From Phycisphaerae bacterium (GTDB lineage: Bacteria > Planctomycetota > Phycisphaerae > Sedimentisphaerales > Anaerobacaceae), in contig JAGOLX010000009.1 in the NCBI GenBank assembly GCA_017993835.1, positions 62,001 through 126,000 on the forward strand: 64,000 bases of DNA, read 5' to 3'. The position numbers were made by a program, and so were the translations under genes. Under the pieces are notes generated by a model. That model was not told where the DNA came from and did not search any database. It was given only the letters and a program-made list of their open reading frames with translations. This document shows positions 25,094-33,836 of this stretch, piece by piece. The stretch's first letter is position 1. Every line of letters begins with the position of its first letter.

Positions 25094-26022
25094 GCCACCC
25101 GACGCGGATCGGCCGGATCGATATGGTCGCGACCGCGGCGACCCTCGGGGCCCTCGTCGGCTGGTCCATCGGCCCGCTCTTCATCAAGTACCTCGCGGGT
25201 CAGGTGGATTCCTGGACGCAGAATGCCCTGCGGTATGTGGTGGCCGGCTTGTTCTGGCTGCCTTTCCTTTTGCACTCGACGGCCAAGGGGACTTTCGCCG
25301 CGAAGACCTGGCGCCGGGCGCTGCTGCCCTCTGTTGCGAATATCACGATGCAGAGTCTCTGGGCGGCGGGGTTCTACTACATCGGTCCGGCGTTCATGAC
25401 GATGCTGTCCAAGACCTCGATCCTGTGGGTAGCCGGCTTCTCCCTGATCGTCTTTCGCGAGGAAAGGCCGCTCATGCGAAGCGTCCGATTCTGGCTGGGA
25501 CTGCTGCTGTCCCTGGGCGGCCTGGTCGGCGTCGTCGCCTTCAAGGGTGATTTCTCGGCTGCGGGCACGCTCACCGGGATTGTCCTTGCACTGTCGCAGG
25601 CCTTCATGTGGGGCGTGTACACGATCTCCGTGCGAGTCGCGTTTCAGGACATCGATCCGCGAGCGAGCTTCTCCGTGATGAGCATCTACGCCGCGGTGGG
25701 CCTGTCGGTGTGTGCCTTTCTCTTCGGGAACCCCTCCCAGGCTCTGGCTCTCGACGTGCGAGGCTGGGGTGCGGTGTTGATTTCGTCCATCGCGGCCATC
25801 GCGCTGGCCCATGTCTTTTACTACACAGCCATCCGGCGGATCGGCGCGACGATCCCCATGCTGGTGGTCCTCGCCCAGCCGTTTGTTGTCTTCAGCATGT
25901 CGAGCGTTCTCTTCCACGAGCGGATGAACGGCGTTCAACTGCTCTTCGGCGCCGTGCTCCTCGTGGGTTCGGGACTGTCGGTCTGGGCCCAGCAGCACCT
26001 GCGCGGCGACCCCCCCAAGTAG
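25090..26022 (+). CDS. DMT-family (EamA) transporter
   Basis: 310 residues, ten predicted helices as two EamA repeats (AALGALVGWSIGPLF-type first helix; second repeat around GIVLALSQAFMWGVYTISVR). Conserved proline/glutamate features such as VLAQPFVVFSMSSVLFHERM close the second repeat. Substrates of this family are metabolites or lipids carried outward. The start is the ATG that overlaps the lpxB stop; an open frame continues upstream inside lpxB but is not part of the gene. Translational coupling to lpxB suggests a role in envelope precursor handling, but this is inference. Confidence 0.85.
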   Translation: MSHPTRIGRIDMVATAATLGALVGWSIGPLFIKYLAGQVDSWTQNALRYVVAGLFWLPFLLHSTAKGTFAAKTWRRALLPSVANITMQSLWAAGFYYIGPAFMTMLSKTSILWVAGFSLIVFREERPLMRSVRFWLGLLLSLGGLVGVVAFKGDFSAAGTLTGIVLALSQAFMWGVYTISVRVAFQDIDPRASFSVMSIYAAVGLSVCAFLFGNPSQALALDVRGWGAVLISSIAAIALAHVFYYTAIRRIGATIPMLVVLAQPFVVFSMSSVLFHERMNGVQLLFGAVLLVGSGLSVWAQQHLRGDPPK

Positions 26023-26197
26023 CCTCCCATTCGGCGCATGACCGTAGTTTCGACCTCCCGCAGAGTGACCAGATTCTCGTTGACCGAGATCCTGCGAATG
26101 AGGTAAACAGTGGCGGATGGGCTGACACAAGGTGTCGTCCATCTTGTTGTGAGGTTTTCGAAGCAGGACAATCGGTTGCTTTAGTGAGGGCAGGATC

Positions 26198-26878
26198 ATG
26201 GTGCGGACAACGGGCAGAACCAGATTGGCGATTGTGGGCTTGGCCTGTCTCGCGGTTCTCGTGGGTTGCCATGGCTTGCGGGGAGGCAAGTCGGCCGGCA
26301 AGAAGACCGTGCTCTGGAACGGCAAGGATTTCGCCGGTTGGACGCGGGTGCTGGCCGATCCCGCCGTGGATGTCAACGAGGTCTGGCGGGTCCGCGATGG
26401 TAATCTCTACTGTGTCGGCAAGCCCAACGGCTACATCCGTACCACGGACAGCTACAGCGACTACCGTCTGCACGTCGACTGGCGATGGCCCGAGAAGCCG
26501 ACCAACAGCGGCGTGCTCCTCCATGCCAATGGCGACGACAAGGTCTGGCCTGCCTGCATCGAGTGCCAGCTCAAGGCCGCGAGCGCCGGCGACCTGGTCC
26601 TCATCAACGGGACCGGCATCTCCGTGAACGGCGTGAACCAGGCGAATGCGACCAAGCAATTCGTGGTTATCGAGAAGAAGATGCCGACCAGCGAAGTCCC
26701 CGCCGGCCAGTGGAACAGCTACGACATCTACTGCCAGGGGGATACCATTCGCTGCCTCGTAAATGGCGTCGTGCAAAACGAGGGGACTGGAGCCAGTGTC
26801 ACTTCCGGCTGGATCTGTCTGCAGAGCGAAGGCAGCCCGATCGAGTTCCGCAACATCTACGTCGAGTCGCTCGACTAG
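26198..26878 (+). CDS. DUF1080 (3-keto-disaccharide hydrolase-like) lipoprotein
   Basis: 226 residues. The signal ends in a lipobox (LAVLVGCHG). The mature protein is a single DUF1080 concanavalin-like domain: LWNGKDFAGWTRVLADP, VWRVRDGNLYCVGKPNGYI, YRLHVDWRWPEKPTNSGVLL, WPACIECQLKAASAGDLVLI and EFRNIYVESLD. DUF1080 proteins are numerous in Planctomycetota and some hydrolyse 3-keto-glycosides. It precedes a methyltransferase gene by 37 bases. A second DUF1080 protein is at 48404-49150. Confidence 0.9.
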   Translation: MVRTTGRTRLAIVGLACLAVLVGCHGLRGGKSAGKKTVLWNGKDFAGWTRVLADPAVDVNEVWRVRDGNLYCVGKPNGYIRTTDSYSDYRLHVDWRWPEKPTNSGVLLHANGDDKVWPACIECQLKAASAGDLVLINGTGISVNGVNQANATKQFVVIEKKMPTSEVPAGQWNSYDIYCQGDTIRCLVNGVVQNEGTGASVTSGWICLQSEGSPIEFRNIYVESLD

Positions 26879-26915
26879 CCGGAGTCAACGGAGGCTCAGG
26901 GAAGGACTTGCACCG

Positions 26916-27908
26916 ATGCCCAGGACATGGACCGCGGATGGACTCTTGGGGACTATGCGGGGATTCCAGGCGGCCTGCGTCATCGCTGCCGCGGCGGACC
27001 TCGATGTGTTCACCGCGTTGGCTAGGGCGCCGGCCACCGCTGCGGTCCTCGCCCAGGCCATCGAAGCCGATCCCCATGCGACGGTCGTGCTCCTGGACGC
27101 CCTGGTTGCTCTTGACTTGCTGATCAAGCAGGGCGACCAGTATCGAGTCCCTGTGGATGCCGCAGAACTGCTGACGGAGGATTCGCCCAGGAGGGTCCTG
27201 CCCGCGGTGCGTCATCAGGCCAACTGCCTGCGCCGATGGGCCGAGCTCGCGAGGGTTGTGCGGACGGGCCGGCCCGCCGACAGGATGCCCAGTATCCGAG
27301 GCGAGGCCGCCGACTGCGAGTCCTTCATCGGAGCGATGAACAGCTTCTCCGAGAGCATAGCACCGCAAGTCATTGCGAGACTCATGCCGATGCGATTCGA
27401 GCGGATGCTGGACATCGGCGGCGCATCAGGCACCTGGACCATCGCGTTTCTGTTGGCTGTGCCCGACGCGACTGCGGTATTGTTCGACCTGCCCGATGTT
27501 GTGCCATTGGCCCGGGACCGGCTTGCCCGTGCGGGCATGGCCGACCGAGTCACCCTCGTGGCAGGGGACTACAACATCGACCCCATGCCCGGCGGCGCCG
27601 ACTTCGCCTGGCTCAGTGCGATTGCCCACCAGAACTCCCGCGAGCAGAATCGCGTCCTTTATGCGAGAATTCACGCCGCTCTGACGCCCGGCGGCGTTCT
27701 CGTGATTCGGGATGTCGTGATGGACTCGTGTCGGACCCAACCGCCCGCCGGGGCGATGTTCGCGGTCAACATGCTCGTCGGCACCGAGGGTGGCGGCACG
27801 TTCACGTTCGACGAGTTCCGCAAAGACCTGGAATCCGCCGGCTTCTCTGACATCGAGCTGCTCCGCAGGGACGAGGGCATGAACTCGCTCGTTCGCGCGA
27901 GAAGGTAA
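26916..27908 (+). CDS. SAM-dependent O-methyltransferase, plant-type dimeric family
   Basis: 330 residues from ATG 26916 (AAGGA upstream). The N-terminal 100 residues form a winged-helix dimerisation domain (GFQAACVIAAAADLDVFTAL, then LLDALVALDLLIKQGDQYRV). The C-terminal half has the SAM loop MLDIGGASGTWTIAFL, FDLPDVVPLARDRL, and VLVIRDVVMD. This is the acetylserotonin/caffeate O-methyltransferase-like family. The catalytic base is usually a histidine; AIAHQNSREQN near residue 235 offers one. The substrate is unknown. Confidence 0.85.
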   Translation: MPRTWTADGLLGTMRGFQAACVIAAAADLDVFTALARAPATAAVLAQAIEADPHATVVLLDALVALDLLIKQGDQYRVPVDAAELLTEDSPRRVLPAVRHQANCLRRWAELARVVRTGRPADRMPSIRGEAADCESFIGAMNSFSESIAPQVIARLMPMRFERMLDIGGASGTWTIAFLLAVPDATAVLFDLPDVVPLARDRLARAGMADRVTLVAGDYNIDPMPGGADFAWLSAIAHQNSREQNRVLYARIHAALTPGGVLVIRDVVMDSCRTQPPAGAMFAVNMLVGTEGGGTFTFDEFRKDLESAGFSDIELLRRDEGMNSLVRARR

Positions 27909-28048
27909 CCGAGGCGGCTTCCTGCTTCCCATCTCACAGTTGCGCTCGGATGTCGCACGGTGCACTCACGGGTTTCCTTCCTGCCCGCTCGCAGCCACCG
28001 TCACGATATTCCTGCCGCTTGACTGCGTCAAGCTCTTCCGCCAGGGCG

Positions 28049-28315
28049 CGACTCTGTCATTCCTGTGCCAAGCAGGAATCCAGGAGCCGCGGGATTGGGC
28101 GCAACCTAATGAATGGATTCCCGCTTGCGCGGGAATGACAAGCGCCGGGATTGGGCGCAATCCGGGGATGACAAGCGCGGGGACGGGACGCAATCCGGGG
28201 ACGACAACCCGACACATGGCAACGACTCTGTCATTCCTGCGCCAAGCAGGAATCCAGGAACCGTGGGACGTGACGCAACCCCATGAATGGATTCCCGCTT
28301 TCGCGGGAATGACAA
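28049..28315. repeat. Cluster of palindromic repeats: two full 93-bp copies and two 33-bp derivatives
   Basis: Full copies at 28049-28141 and 28223-28315 are equal in length and nearly identical. Each starts CGACTCTGTCATTCCTG and ends CGGGAATGACAA, and each contains two hairpins (ATTCCTG-N7-CAGGAAT and ATTCCCGC-N4-GCGGGAAT). The outer halves GTCATTCC and GGAATGAC are inverted repeats. Between them lie two tandem 33-bp units (28142-28174 and 28175-28207) that resemble the element with its second hairpin arm deleted. The rest of the 537-base gap 27909-28445 holds no gene. Confidence 0.85.
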
Positions 28316-28381
28316 TCGGGGGGGGCGACACATGGGGTATCGTGTGCGCGGGCATCGCAAAAAAAATACCAAGAATTCCGC

Positions 28382-28432
28382 TTGACGACCGAACCCGGCC
28401 GCGGTACACTTGTATTAGTTATAGTAGTACAA
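28382..28432 (+). promoter_or_regulatory. Promoter and operator of the GntR/ABC operon
   Basis: TTGACG (28382-28387) and TACACT (28405-28410) are 17 bases apart. TTGTATTA-N7-TAGTACAA (28410-28432), a palindrome with one mismatch, starts at the -10 and covers the transcription start. Its position fits autorepression by the GntR/YtrA-type protein encoded next. Confidence 0.7.
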
Positions 28433-28445
28433 CTGAAGGTGCCCC

Positions 28446-28835
28446 ATGCAGTTTCGAATCGACAACGCATCGGACCGGCCCGTGTACCTGCAGATCATCG
28501 ACCAGGTGAAGCGGGATATCGCCCTGGGCCGCCTGGTCAAAGACGAGCGGCTTCCCACGGTTCGCCAGCTCGCCCAGCAGCTCGCGATCAATCCGAACAC
28601 CATCGCGAAGGCCTTCCGCCAGCTCGAGCAGGAGGGGATCATCGTCACGAGGGCCGGCACCGGGGCGTTCGTCGCCAATCTCGACAGCGTCCTGAGCAAG
28701 GCGGTGCGCCGCAAGCTCGTCTGCGATGAGCTGGAGCGGATCGTCGTCTCGGCCTTCCACATGCAGATCGACAAACAGACACTGGGGGACTGGTTCAACG
28801 CGGCGGTGGAGAAGTTCAACCTGACTTCGGAATGA
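28446..28835 (+). CDS. GntR-family regulator, YtrA subfamily
   Basis: 129 residues. Winged helix VYLQIIDQVKRDIALGRL, then LPTVRQLAQQLAINPNTIAK and GIIVTRAGTGAFVA. The C-terminal region is only about 50 residues, as in YtrA-type regulators, which usually control an adjacent ABC transporter. The ABC genes follow 12 bases on, and a matching palindrome overlaps the promoter. Confidence 0.92.
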   Translation: MQFRIDNASDRPVYLQIIDQVKRDIALGRLVKDERLPTVRQLAQQLAINPNTIAKAFRQLEQEGIIVTRAGTGAFVANLDSVLSKAVRRKLVCDELERIVVSAFHMQIDKQTLGDWFNAAVEKFNLTSE

Positions 28836-28847
28836 GAGAGGATCGGT

Positions 28848-29762
28848 ATGACGGACAACCCGATTGTCATCGAGGAACTGGTGAAGTACTACGACGGGCG
28901 GTGCATTCTGGACGGCATCAGCCTGCGCGTGCCTCGCGGGTGCATCTACGGCCTGCTCGGCCGCAACGGGTCGGGCAAGACCACCATGATCCGCATCCTG
29001 CTGGGCCTGGAACCCCCGACTCGCGGCCGGACGCTGGTCCTGGGCGAGGACTCCACGCGATTGTCCGCGAACGCGCATGGGCGGGTCGGATACGTTGCGG
29101 AGGGGCACCACCTGATCCAGAGCTACACGGTGTCTCGGCTGATCGACCTGTGCAAGGGCTTGTCCCTGCACTGGAACGACGAGTTCTTCGGTCAGCTCAT
29201 GGAGACTTTCCGCCTTCCGATGGACCGCAAGGTCAAGGACCTCTCGACCGGCATGAGGGCGCAGCTCAACCTGGCCCTGGCGATGGCGATCGATCCGGAA
29301 CTGGTAATCCTCGACGACCCGACGCTCGGCCTCGATACCGTCGCCCGCCGGCAGTTCCTGGAACTGGCCATCGACGTCATTCAGCGGCAGGGGCGGACGA
29401 TCCTGTTCAGCTCGCACATCCTGGCGGACGTCGAGCGAATCGCGGATCGCATCGGAATCCTCGTTGCGGGCAAGCTCGTCGTCGATTGCAGCCTGGACGA
29501 GCTCAAGAGCCGGGTCAAGAAGCTGCGCGTGATCTTCCCCGAGCGCACGCCGGACGACCTGTACCTCACAGGCATCATCAATCAGCAGGCGATGGGCCGG
29601 GAGATGGTCCTGACCGTTGCTAACTGGAACCTGCAGAAACAGGCCATTCTCCAGACGTTCGGCCTGGAGAGCTGCACCGAGATGCCCATGACGCTCGAAG
29701 ACATCTTCATCGAATGCACGAGACCCGCATCGGCCGCGGTGCCGCAGGAAAGCGAGGTGTAA
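28848..29762 (+). CDS. ABC transporter ATP-binding protein
   Basis: 304 residues. Walker A GRNGSGKTT (residues 38-46), a degenerate signature LSTGM in place of LSGGQ, and Walker B LVILDDP. The residue after the Walker B aspartate, normally the catalytic glutamate, is Asp here. The switch histidine is present (FSSHILADVERIADR). A C-terminal extension of about 90 residues follows, as in YtrB/BcrA-type exporters. It pairs with the membrane protein that starts two bases after its stop. Confidence 0.92.
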   Translation: MTDNPIVIEELVKYYDGRCILDGISLRVPRGCIYGLLGRNGSGKTTMIRILLGLEPPTRGRTLVLGEDSTRLSANAHGRVGYVAEGHHLIQSYTVSRLIDLCKGLSLHWNDEFFGQLMETFRLPMDRKVKDLSTGMRAQLNLALAMAIDPELVILDDPTLGLDTVARRQFLELAIDVIQRQGRTILFSSHILADVERIADRIGILVAGKLVVDCSLDELKSRVKKLRVIFPERTPDDLYLTGIINQQAMGREMVLTVANWNLQKQAILQTFGLESCTEMPMTLEDIFIECTRPASAAVPQESEV

Positions 29763-29763
29763 T

Positions 29764-30387
29764 GTGCTGACCCTCATCCGCCGAGAGATTCGAGACCAAC
29801 TGCTCTATATCGCGTTGCCCTGTTTCTTCAGTGTGGTCATGATCTGCATCGCGACCGTGTCGTCGTGGTGGGGAGTCCCGGCGCCGATCAGCGTTGCGCT
29901 GGCGGCCAACCTGACGACGGGGCTGTTCCTCGGCCTATGCTGTCTGGGGACCGTGCAGATGCACGCGGACCGGGCGGGCCGGATTTCCGTCCTGCTCTCT
30001 ACGCTGGCGGTCACGCGCGGGCAGATCTTCCTTGCCAGGGTTCTCGTGGGCGTGCTGACCCTCCTGGTCGCTGTCATCCCGCTGGTTATCACGGCCCTGG
30101 TTCTGCCCGGCCAGATCATCCCGCAGGTCTCGTCCTACCACCATGTGCTTGCGGCGGTCTCCGTCACGATCTCACTGGCCGGCTTCGCCTGCTACAGCAT
30201 CGGGCTGCTGGTCGGCTGGCGGACAAACCGCGCCTGGATGCTCATAGGCAGTATTCTCTTGTTGGCCCTTGTGGCGTCTCTGGTCTGGATCAAGGGGTTT
30301 GGCGTCGATGCCATGGCGGTCCTGCTGCTACTGATCGCGGCGGCGCTGCTTCGTACCTGGTCCCAGTTCGTTTCCACGTCTTTGTAG
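29764..30387 (+). CDS. ABC transporter membrane subunit
   Basis: 207 residues starting with GTG two bases after the ATPase stop. Six helices: a short cytoplasmic lead (LTLIRREIRDQLLYIA), then LPCFFSVVMICIATVSS and LTTGLFLGLCCLGTVQMHAD, with a final pair near 160-190. This is the ABC-2-like layout, probably working as a homodimer with the neighbouring ATPase. The substrate is unknown. Confidence 0.82.
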   Translation: MLTLIRREIRDQLLYIALPCFFSVVMICIATVSSWWGVPAPISVALAANLTTGLFLGLCCLGTVQMHADRAGRISVLLSTLAVTRGQIFLARVLVGVLTLLVAVIPLVITALVLPGQIIPQVSSYHHVLAAVSVTISLAGFACYSIGLLVGWRTNRAWMLIGSILLLALVASLVWIKGFGVDAMAVLLLLIAAALLRTWSQFVSTSL

Positions 30388-30397
30388 GGCATGAATC

Positions 30398-32110
30398 ATG
30401 AACGCATCGAGACGATACCTTGTGAATGCCCTGGCGACGGGCGTGATTGCGACGATCCTGTTGGGCACCGGTCTGTTCTGGGCGCGGTGGCTGTGCAGTT
30501 TCAACCGGCATCTGCTCCTGCCCCCTTCGGCTCGCGAGGTGGTGATCCGTCCGTCGCGTCGCGTCGCCGGCGAGGAGGGCACAGACCCGAATCTGCTGGC
30601 GCCATCCCTCGTGACAGCCGCCATGGGGGAGACTCAGCGTGTCTTCTGCGGCCTTGGCGCCTCGCAATATCTGGGCTCGCACGCTTTTCCCGGTGCGTCC
30701 GACGCGTGGCTGTGGCTGGTCCGTCTGCGAGAGGCACACCCGGACAAGGAGCCGCTCGATTTCGATTCATCGCTGGGTTTGTTCGTCTACGAAGGGCTGG
30801 ATCGCTACCTTCAGGAGTCCGACTCCAAGCCGGCGTACCGCAGATTCCTTCACTACGCGGGACCGAACGGCGCGGGCGAAGAGCCCGACGAGAAGCTCGG
30901 GCGATTCAGCTCTCCGATCGCGGACCCCTACGCCGGATCGTCGGTGTTCGTCTACGATCGCGGGCAGAGAAGGTTCTTCGCCATCGAATGGGACGCCAAA
31001 GGATCTTCCGTCCGGAAAGGCCCGGAGTTGGCGGATGCGGACAACCATCACCCGGTCCAGATCGGGGCCATCGAGAAGAACTTCGGGGCAATCCACATGG
31101 CGGTTCCGTGTCCGACGAACGTCGAATCACCCGTGCTGACGCAGTACTTCGGCGGCGATCGGACTTTGGTCCTCGACGCGTCCGGGCGGATCGATTTGCT
31201 TGATATGCAGACGCTCCAAATCATCGGCGTTACCGGTCGCCTGCCGACGCCGATGTCGCCTTTAGGCGTGGCTCGACCGGTCACGCCGGACGATGTCGTT
31301 GCCTATTTCGCACTTCCCTACGGCGTATGTAACGCTCGGCAGGGTCGTGAATGGACTTATCGCGGCTGTGCCGTCGCGACGCTGTCTCGGGAGATGCTGG
31401 CGGTGGAGGTGGCGTGCTTCGATCCCAACGGCAGGGTCATCGAGAGTGGTGGGACGATGTTCCACGAATACGGCAAATCCGCATCGGGCCGGGTCGGAGA
31501 GTCCCTGCGATCCTCCGCGCAGGCGGCTTACTACCACCTTCCCGGTGCGCGATCCCTGACCAGCGCGAAGCTGATCTTGGAGAGCCTGCATCCGCCGGTG
31601 CTCGTGCTCGCGTCCTATTTCGCGGGCTCGCACCAGGAGGCAACCGCGGGCTTTCGGTCGGTGCTTCTGCTGCCGGACTCGTTCGTCGCCATGGTCGCCA
31701 GGGCAGGGGGGGACATGATGTGGTGGGAGAGATTTGGGCGGGTCTTCTGCTACATGATGCCTGGGGTGTTCTTCTTTGGATTCCTCGCCGAACGGGTCGC
31801 CCGGAATGCGGCTCGGATCGGACTGACCAGGAGAACCCGGAAGATCTGGGTAGTTGGGACGGTTGTTTTCGGCCTTCCGGCGTATGTCGCGTATCGCCTG
31901 ACCCGCCCGAAGGGAGCGCTGGTCACATGTGCGAACTGCGGCCTGGGCCGCCAGCCGGACATGGAGAAATGCCATCACTGTGGGAGCGCCTGGGTCGTGC
32001 CCGAACTGATGCCGCCTTCGTGGCGGGTCTTGGGCGATCCGGAGCAGGTCGAGGCAGCATCGCCCTCGCCGGCGGAGGAGACAAGTCAACCGACAAAGTC
32101 CGGCGCGTGA
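30398..32110 (+). CDS. Membrane protein with large extracytoplasmic domain and C-terminal zinc ribbon
   Basis: 570 residues, family not recognised. One helix near 10-30 (LVNALATGVIATILLGTGLF) leads into about 400 residues outside the membrane, then two helices near 450-515 (YMMPGVFFFGFLAERVA and IWVVGTVVFGLPAYVAYRL). A cytoplasmic zinc ribbon follows (C-A-N-C then C-H-H-C) with a Pro/Glu-rich tail. It is ten bases after the ABC membrane subunit, so it is probably part of the same transport system, perhaps a substrate-handling or sensing partner. The soluble part has no motif I can name. Confidence 0.7.
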   Translation: MNASRRYLVNALATGVIATILLGTGLFWARWLCSFNRHLLLPPSAREVVIRPSRRVAGEEGTDPNLLAPSLVTAAMGETQRVFCGLGASQYLGSHAFPGASDAWLWLVRLREAHPDKEPLDFDSSLGLFVYEGLDRYLQESDSKPAYRRFLHYAGPNGAGEEPDEKLGRFSSPIADPYAGSSVFVYDRGQRRFFAIEWDAKGSSVRKGPELADADNHHPVQIGAIEKNFGAIHMAVPCPTNVESPVLTQYFGGDRTLVLDASGRIDLLDMQTLQIIGVTGRLPTPMSPLGVARPVTPDDVVAYFALPYGVCNARQGREWTYRGCAVATLSREMLAVEVACFDPNGRVIESGGTMFHEYGKSASGRVGESLRSSAQAAYYHLPGARSLTSAKLILESLHPPVLVLASYFAGSHQEATAGFRSVLLLPDSFVAMVARAGGDMMWWERFGRVFCYMMPGVFFFGFLAERVARNAARIGLTRRTRKIWVVGTVVFGLPAYVAYRLTRPKGALVTCANCGLGRQPDMEKCHHCGSAWVVPELMPPSWRVLGDPEQVEAASPSPAEETSQPTKSGA

Positions 32111-32223
32111 CGGTCGGAGCGTCGAGCGCGAGTTCTCAACGCTTCGCGCACGACGTCTATCGCTCTACGTTTTCCCGTTACTCCCGTCGGATTGCCGGCC
32201 TTATACGGGCGAGGACTACTCCG

Positions 32224-32790
32224 ATGTGCGATAGTAGCGGATACATGCAGTTTCTGGTGGACGCCCGGTCGGGCGAACAGGCCGCGATGGGCCGACTGGC
32301 CGTGTTGGTCTGGGAGCGGCTGTACCCCTTTGTGTTGCGGACCACGCTGGACCGCGACGCCGCGGAGGACATCGTCCAGGAGACGCTCCTGACGATGCTC
32401 CGCCGGCTCGGCTCGCTCCGCGACGACGAGCGATTCTGGCCCTGGATCTACCGGATTGCATGGAGCAAGATCCGCAACCGCCTCCGACGCCGGCGGCTGC
32501 AGTTCCTTTACGAGCGGATGATGCTCCTCGCGCGGGATGCCGAGTCCGACGCGTGCGATAGTGACATCGGCCCCCTGGACGCCCAGGTTCGCGGAGAGAC
32601 GCTGCGAGAGGTCTCCGCCGCCATCGCCCGGCTCAACCACGAGCAGCGGAACATCCTGCACCTGCGATGCTACGAGGACCTGCCGTATACGGAGATCGCC
32701 GCGAGGACACAGACGACGCCGCAGAAGGCTCGCGTCCATTTTCACCGGGCCAAGAAGACGCTCAAGAAACATCTCGCCTGCCGCGTATAG
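32224..32790 (+). CDS. Sigma-70 family (ECF-like) RNA polymerase sigma factor
   Basis: 188 residues from ATG 32224 (GAGG upstream); the open frame extends far upstream but only as a shadow of the preceding gene. Region 2: VLRTTLDRDAAEDIVQETLL and FWPWIYRIAWSKIRNRLRRR. Region 4: LNHEQRNILHLRCYEDLPYT followed by EIAARTQTTPQKARVHFHRA. No anti-sigma factor is adjacent, so its control is not evident. It follows the ABC operon on the same strand by 113 bases. Confidence 0.92.
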   Translation: MCDSSGYMQFLVDARSGEQAAMGRLAVLVWERLYPFVLRTTLDRDAAEDIVQETLLTMLRRLGSLRDDERFWPWIYRIAWSKIRNRLRRRRLQFLYERMMLLARDAESDACDSDIGPLDAQVRGETLREVSAAIARLNHEQRNILHLRCYEDLPYTEIAARTQTTPQKARVHFHRAKKTLKKHLACRV

Positions 32791-32858
32791 GTGAACATGG
32801 GGCTCTCTGGGGTGTGCCATCCACACCGCTATTGCTTGTGATCCCTTTGAGAAACAGG

Positions 32859-32884
32859 CGAGGCAGGCTCGATGGCCTGCCTCG
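32859..32884. terminator. Hairpin between convergent sigma factor and isomerase genes
   Basis: A perfect 10-bp stem (CGAGGCAGGC at 32859-32868 with its complement at 32875-32884) and a 6-base loop. U-rich only weakly on either side, so a probable bidirectional terminator. Confidence 0.55.
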
Positions 32885-32917
32885 TGGTTGGGTGTTCGGG
32901 TTGCTGAATCGCGTTGG

Positions 32918-33733
32918 TTACGGCCAGAATCGGCGGAGGTAGTCGATGCTCTTCTTCGCAATCGTCTCGGGGTCGGGGTCGTACTTGAAGACCTCGACCG
33001 AGAGCCACTTGTCGTAGCCGATGTCGCGGACCGCCTGGGCGATGGGGGCGTAATCGACCTCGCCCATGCCGGGGCCGTAGAGGTTTGCGTCGTTCACGTG
33101 GAAATGGCCCACGTCCTTGGCCTTCACCGAGCGGATGATCTCCGGCACCGGCCTGCCCTCGGAGTGCATCGCCTTGACGTCGAGGTGGATCTTCAAGCTC
33201 GGATGATTCACTTCGCGGACCAGCTTCATGCCCTCTTCGACCGTGTTGACGAAGTTCGTCTCGACAGGCGCCAGGGGCTCGAAGCAGATCGTCAGACCCA
33301 GCTTGCCGGCCTGCTCGACCACGGAGCCGAGCAGATCGATTGCCCGTCTCCAGGCGCCTTGCTTGGTCTGGTTCTCCAGGATGTTCCGTTGCTTGGGCGA
33401 GCCGAGGACGAGGACCTTGCCGCCGAGATCGCTGCACAGGTCCAGCAGGGTGGCCAGGTAGTCCCGCGTGTGCTGCCAGGTGGTCTGTTCCGGCGTGGTC
33501 ATATGCAGACCCTTAGGCCCGGCGAACAGCCAGTGCAGGCCGACTGTTTCCAGACCGTGGTCCTCGATGGCCTTGCGGGTCTCCTTGCGCTTGGCGGCCG
33601 GGATCTCCGTGGCCGAGGGCCCGAGCGTGAACGGCGCGATCTCAATGCCATGATAGCCGAGTTTGGCCGCGACCGAGGCGACCTGACCCATCGGCGTGTT
33701 CTCGAACATCTCGTTGCAGAGTGCGAACTTCAT
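32918..33733 (-). CDS. Sugar phosphate isomerase/epimerase, hydroxypyruvate-isomerase-like
   Basis: 271 residues from ATG 33733. Xylose-isomerase-like TIM barrel: MKFALCNEMFENTPM, LGYHGIEIAPFTLGPSATEI, LTICFEPLAPVETNFVNT (metal-ligand Glu), LKIHLDVKAMHSEG, VGHFHVNDANLYGPGMGEVD and WLSVEVFKYDPDPE. It probably interconverts a keto sugar or acts on an oxidised sugar made by the neighbouring Gfo/Idh dehydrogenase (33835-35316, same strand, upstream). No signal peptide, so cytoplasmic. Confidence 0.88.
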   Translation of the reverse strand: MKFALCNEMFENTPMGQVASVAAKLGYHGIEIAPFTLGPSATEIPAAKRKETRKAIEDHGLETVGLHWLFAGPKGLHMTTPEQTTWQHTRDYLATLLDLCSDLGGKVLVLGSPKQRNILENQTKQGAWRRAIDLLGSVVEQAGKLGLTICFEPLAPVETNFVNTVEEGMKLVREVNHPSLKIHLDVKAMHSEGRPVPEIIRSVKAKDVGHFHVNDANLYGPGMGEVDYAPIAQAVRDIGYDKWLSVEVFKYDPDPETIAKKSIDYLRRFWP

Positions 33734-33738
33734 CAATC

Positions 33739-33836
33739 ACCAATTGATTGAGGATGATGGATAATGGATGATTGAAGCGGAAGGGCAAAACCTTCTTCTC
33801 AATCATCCATCATCCTTTATCAATCATCAAATCCTC
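33739..33836. repeat. Hairpin-forming ATCATC-rich spacer, copy 1
   Basis: The spacer between the Gfo/Idh and isomerase genes is built of GATGAT/ATCATC-type units in two opposed arms (about 33752-33776 and 33799-33830) that can fold into a long imperfect hairpin. The 17-mer TCAATCATCCATCATCC (33799-33815) recurs at 35394-35410. Confidence 0.65.

Noticed and set aside
28049-28315. CRISPR-like array
   Set aside because: Only two full repeats, palindromic, with related rather than unique spacers; no cas gene nearby.
31351-32223. N-terminal extension of the sigma factor
   Set aside because: It overlaps the 570-residue membrane protein in another frame; a normal-length sigma factor starts at 32224.
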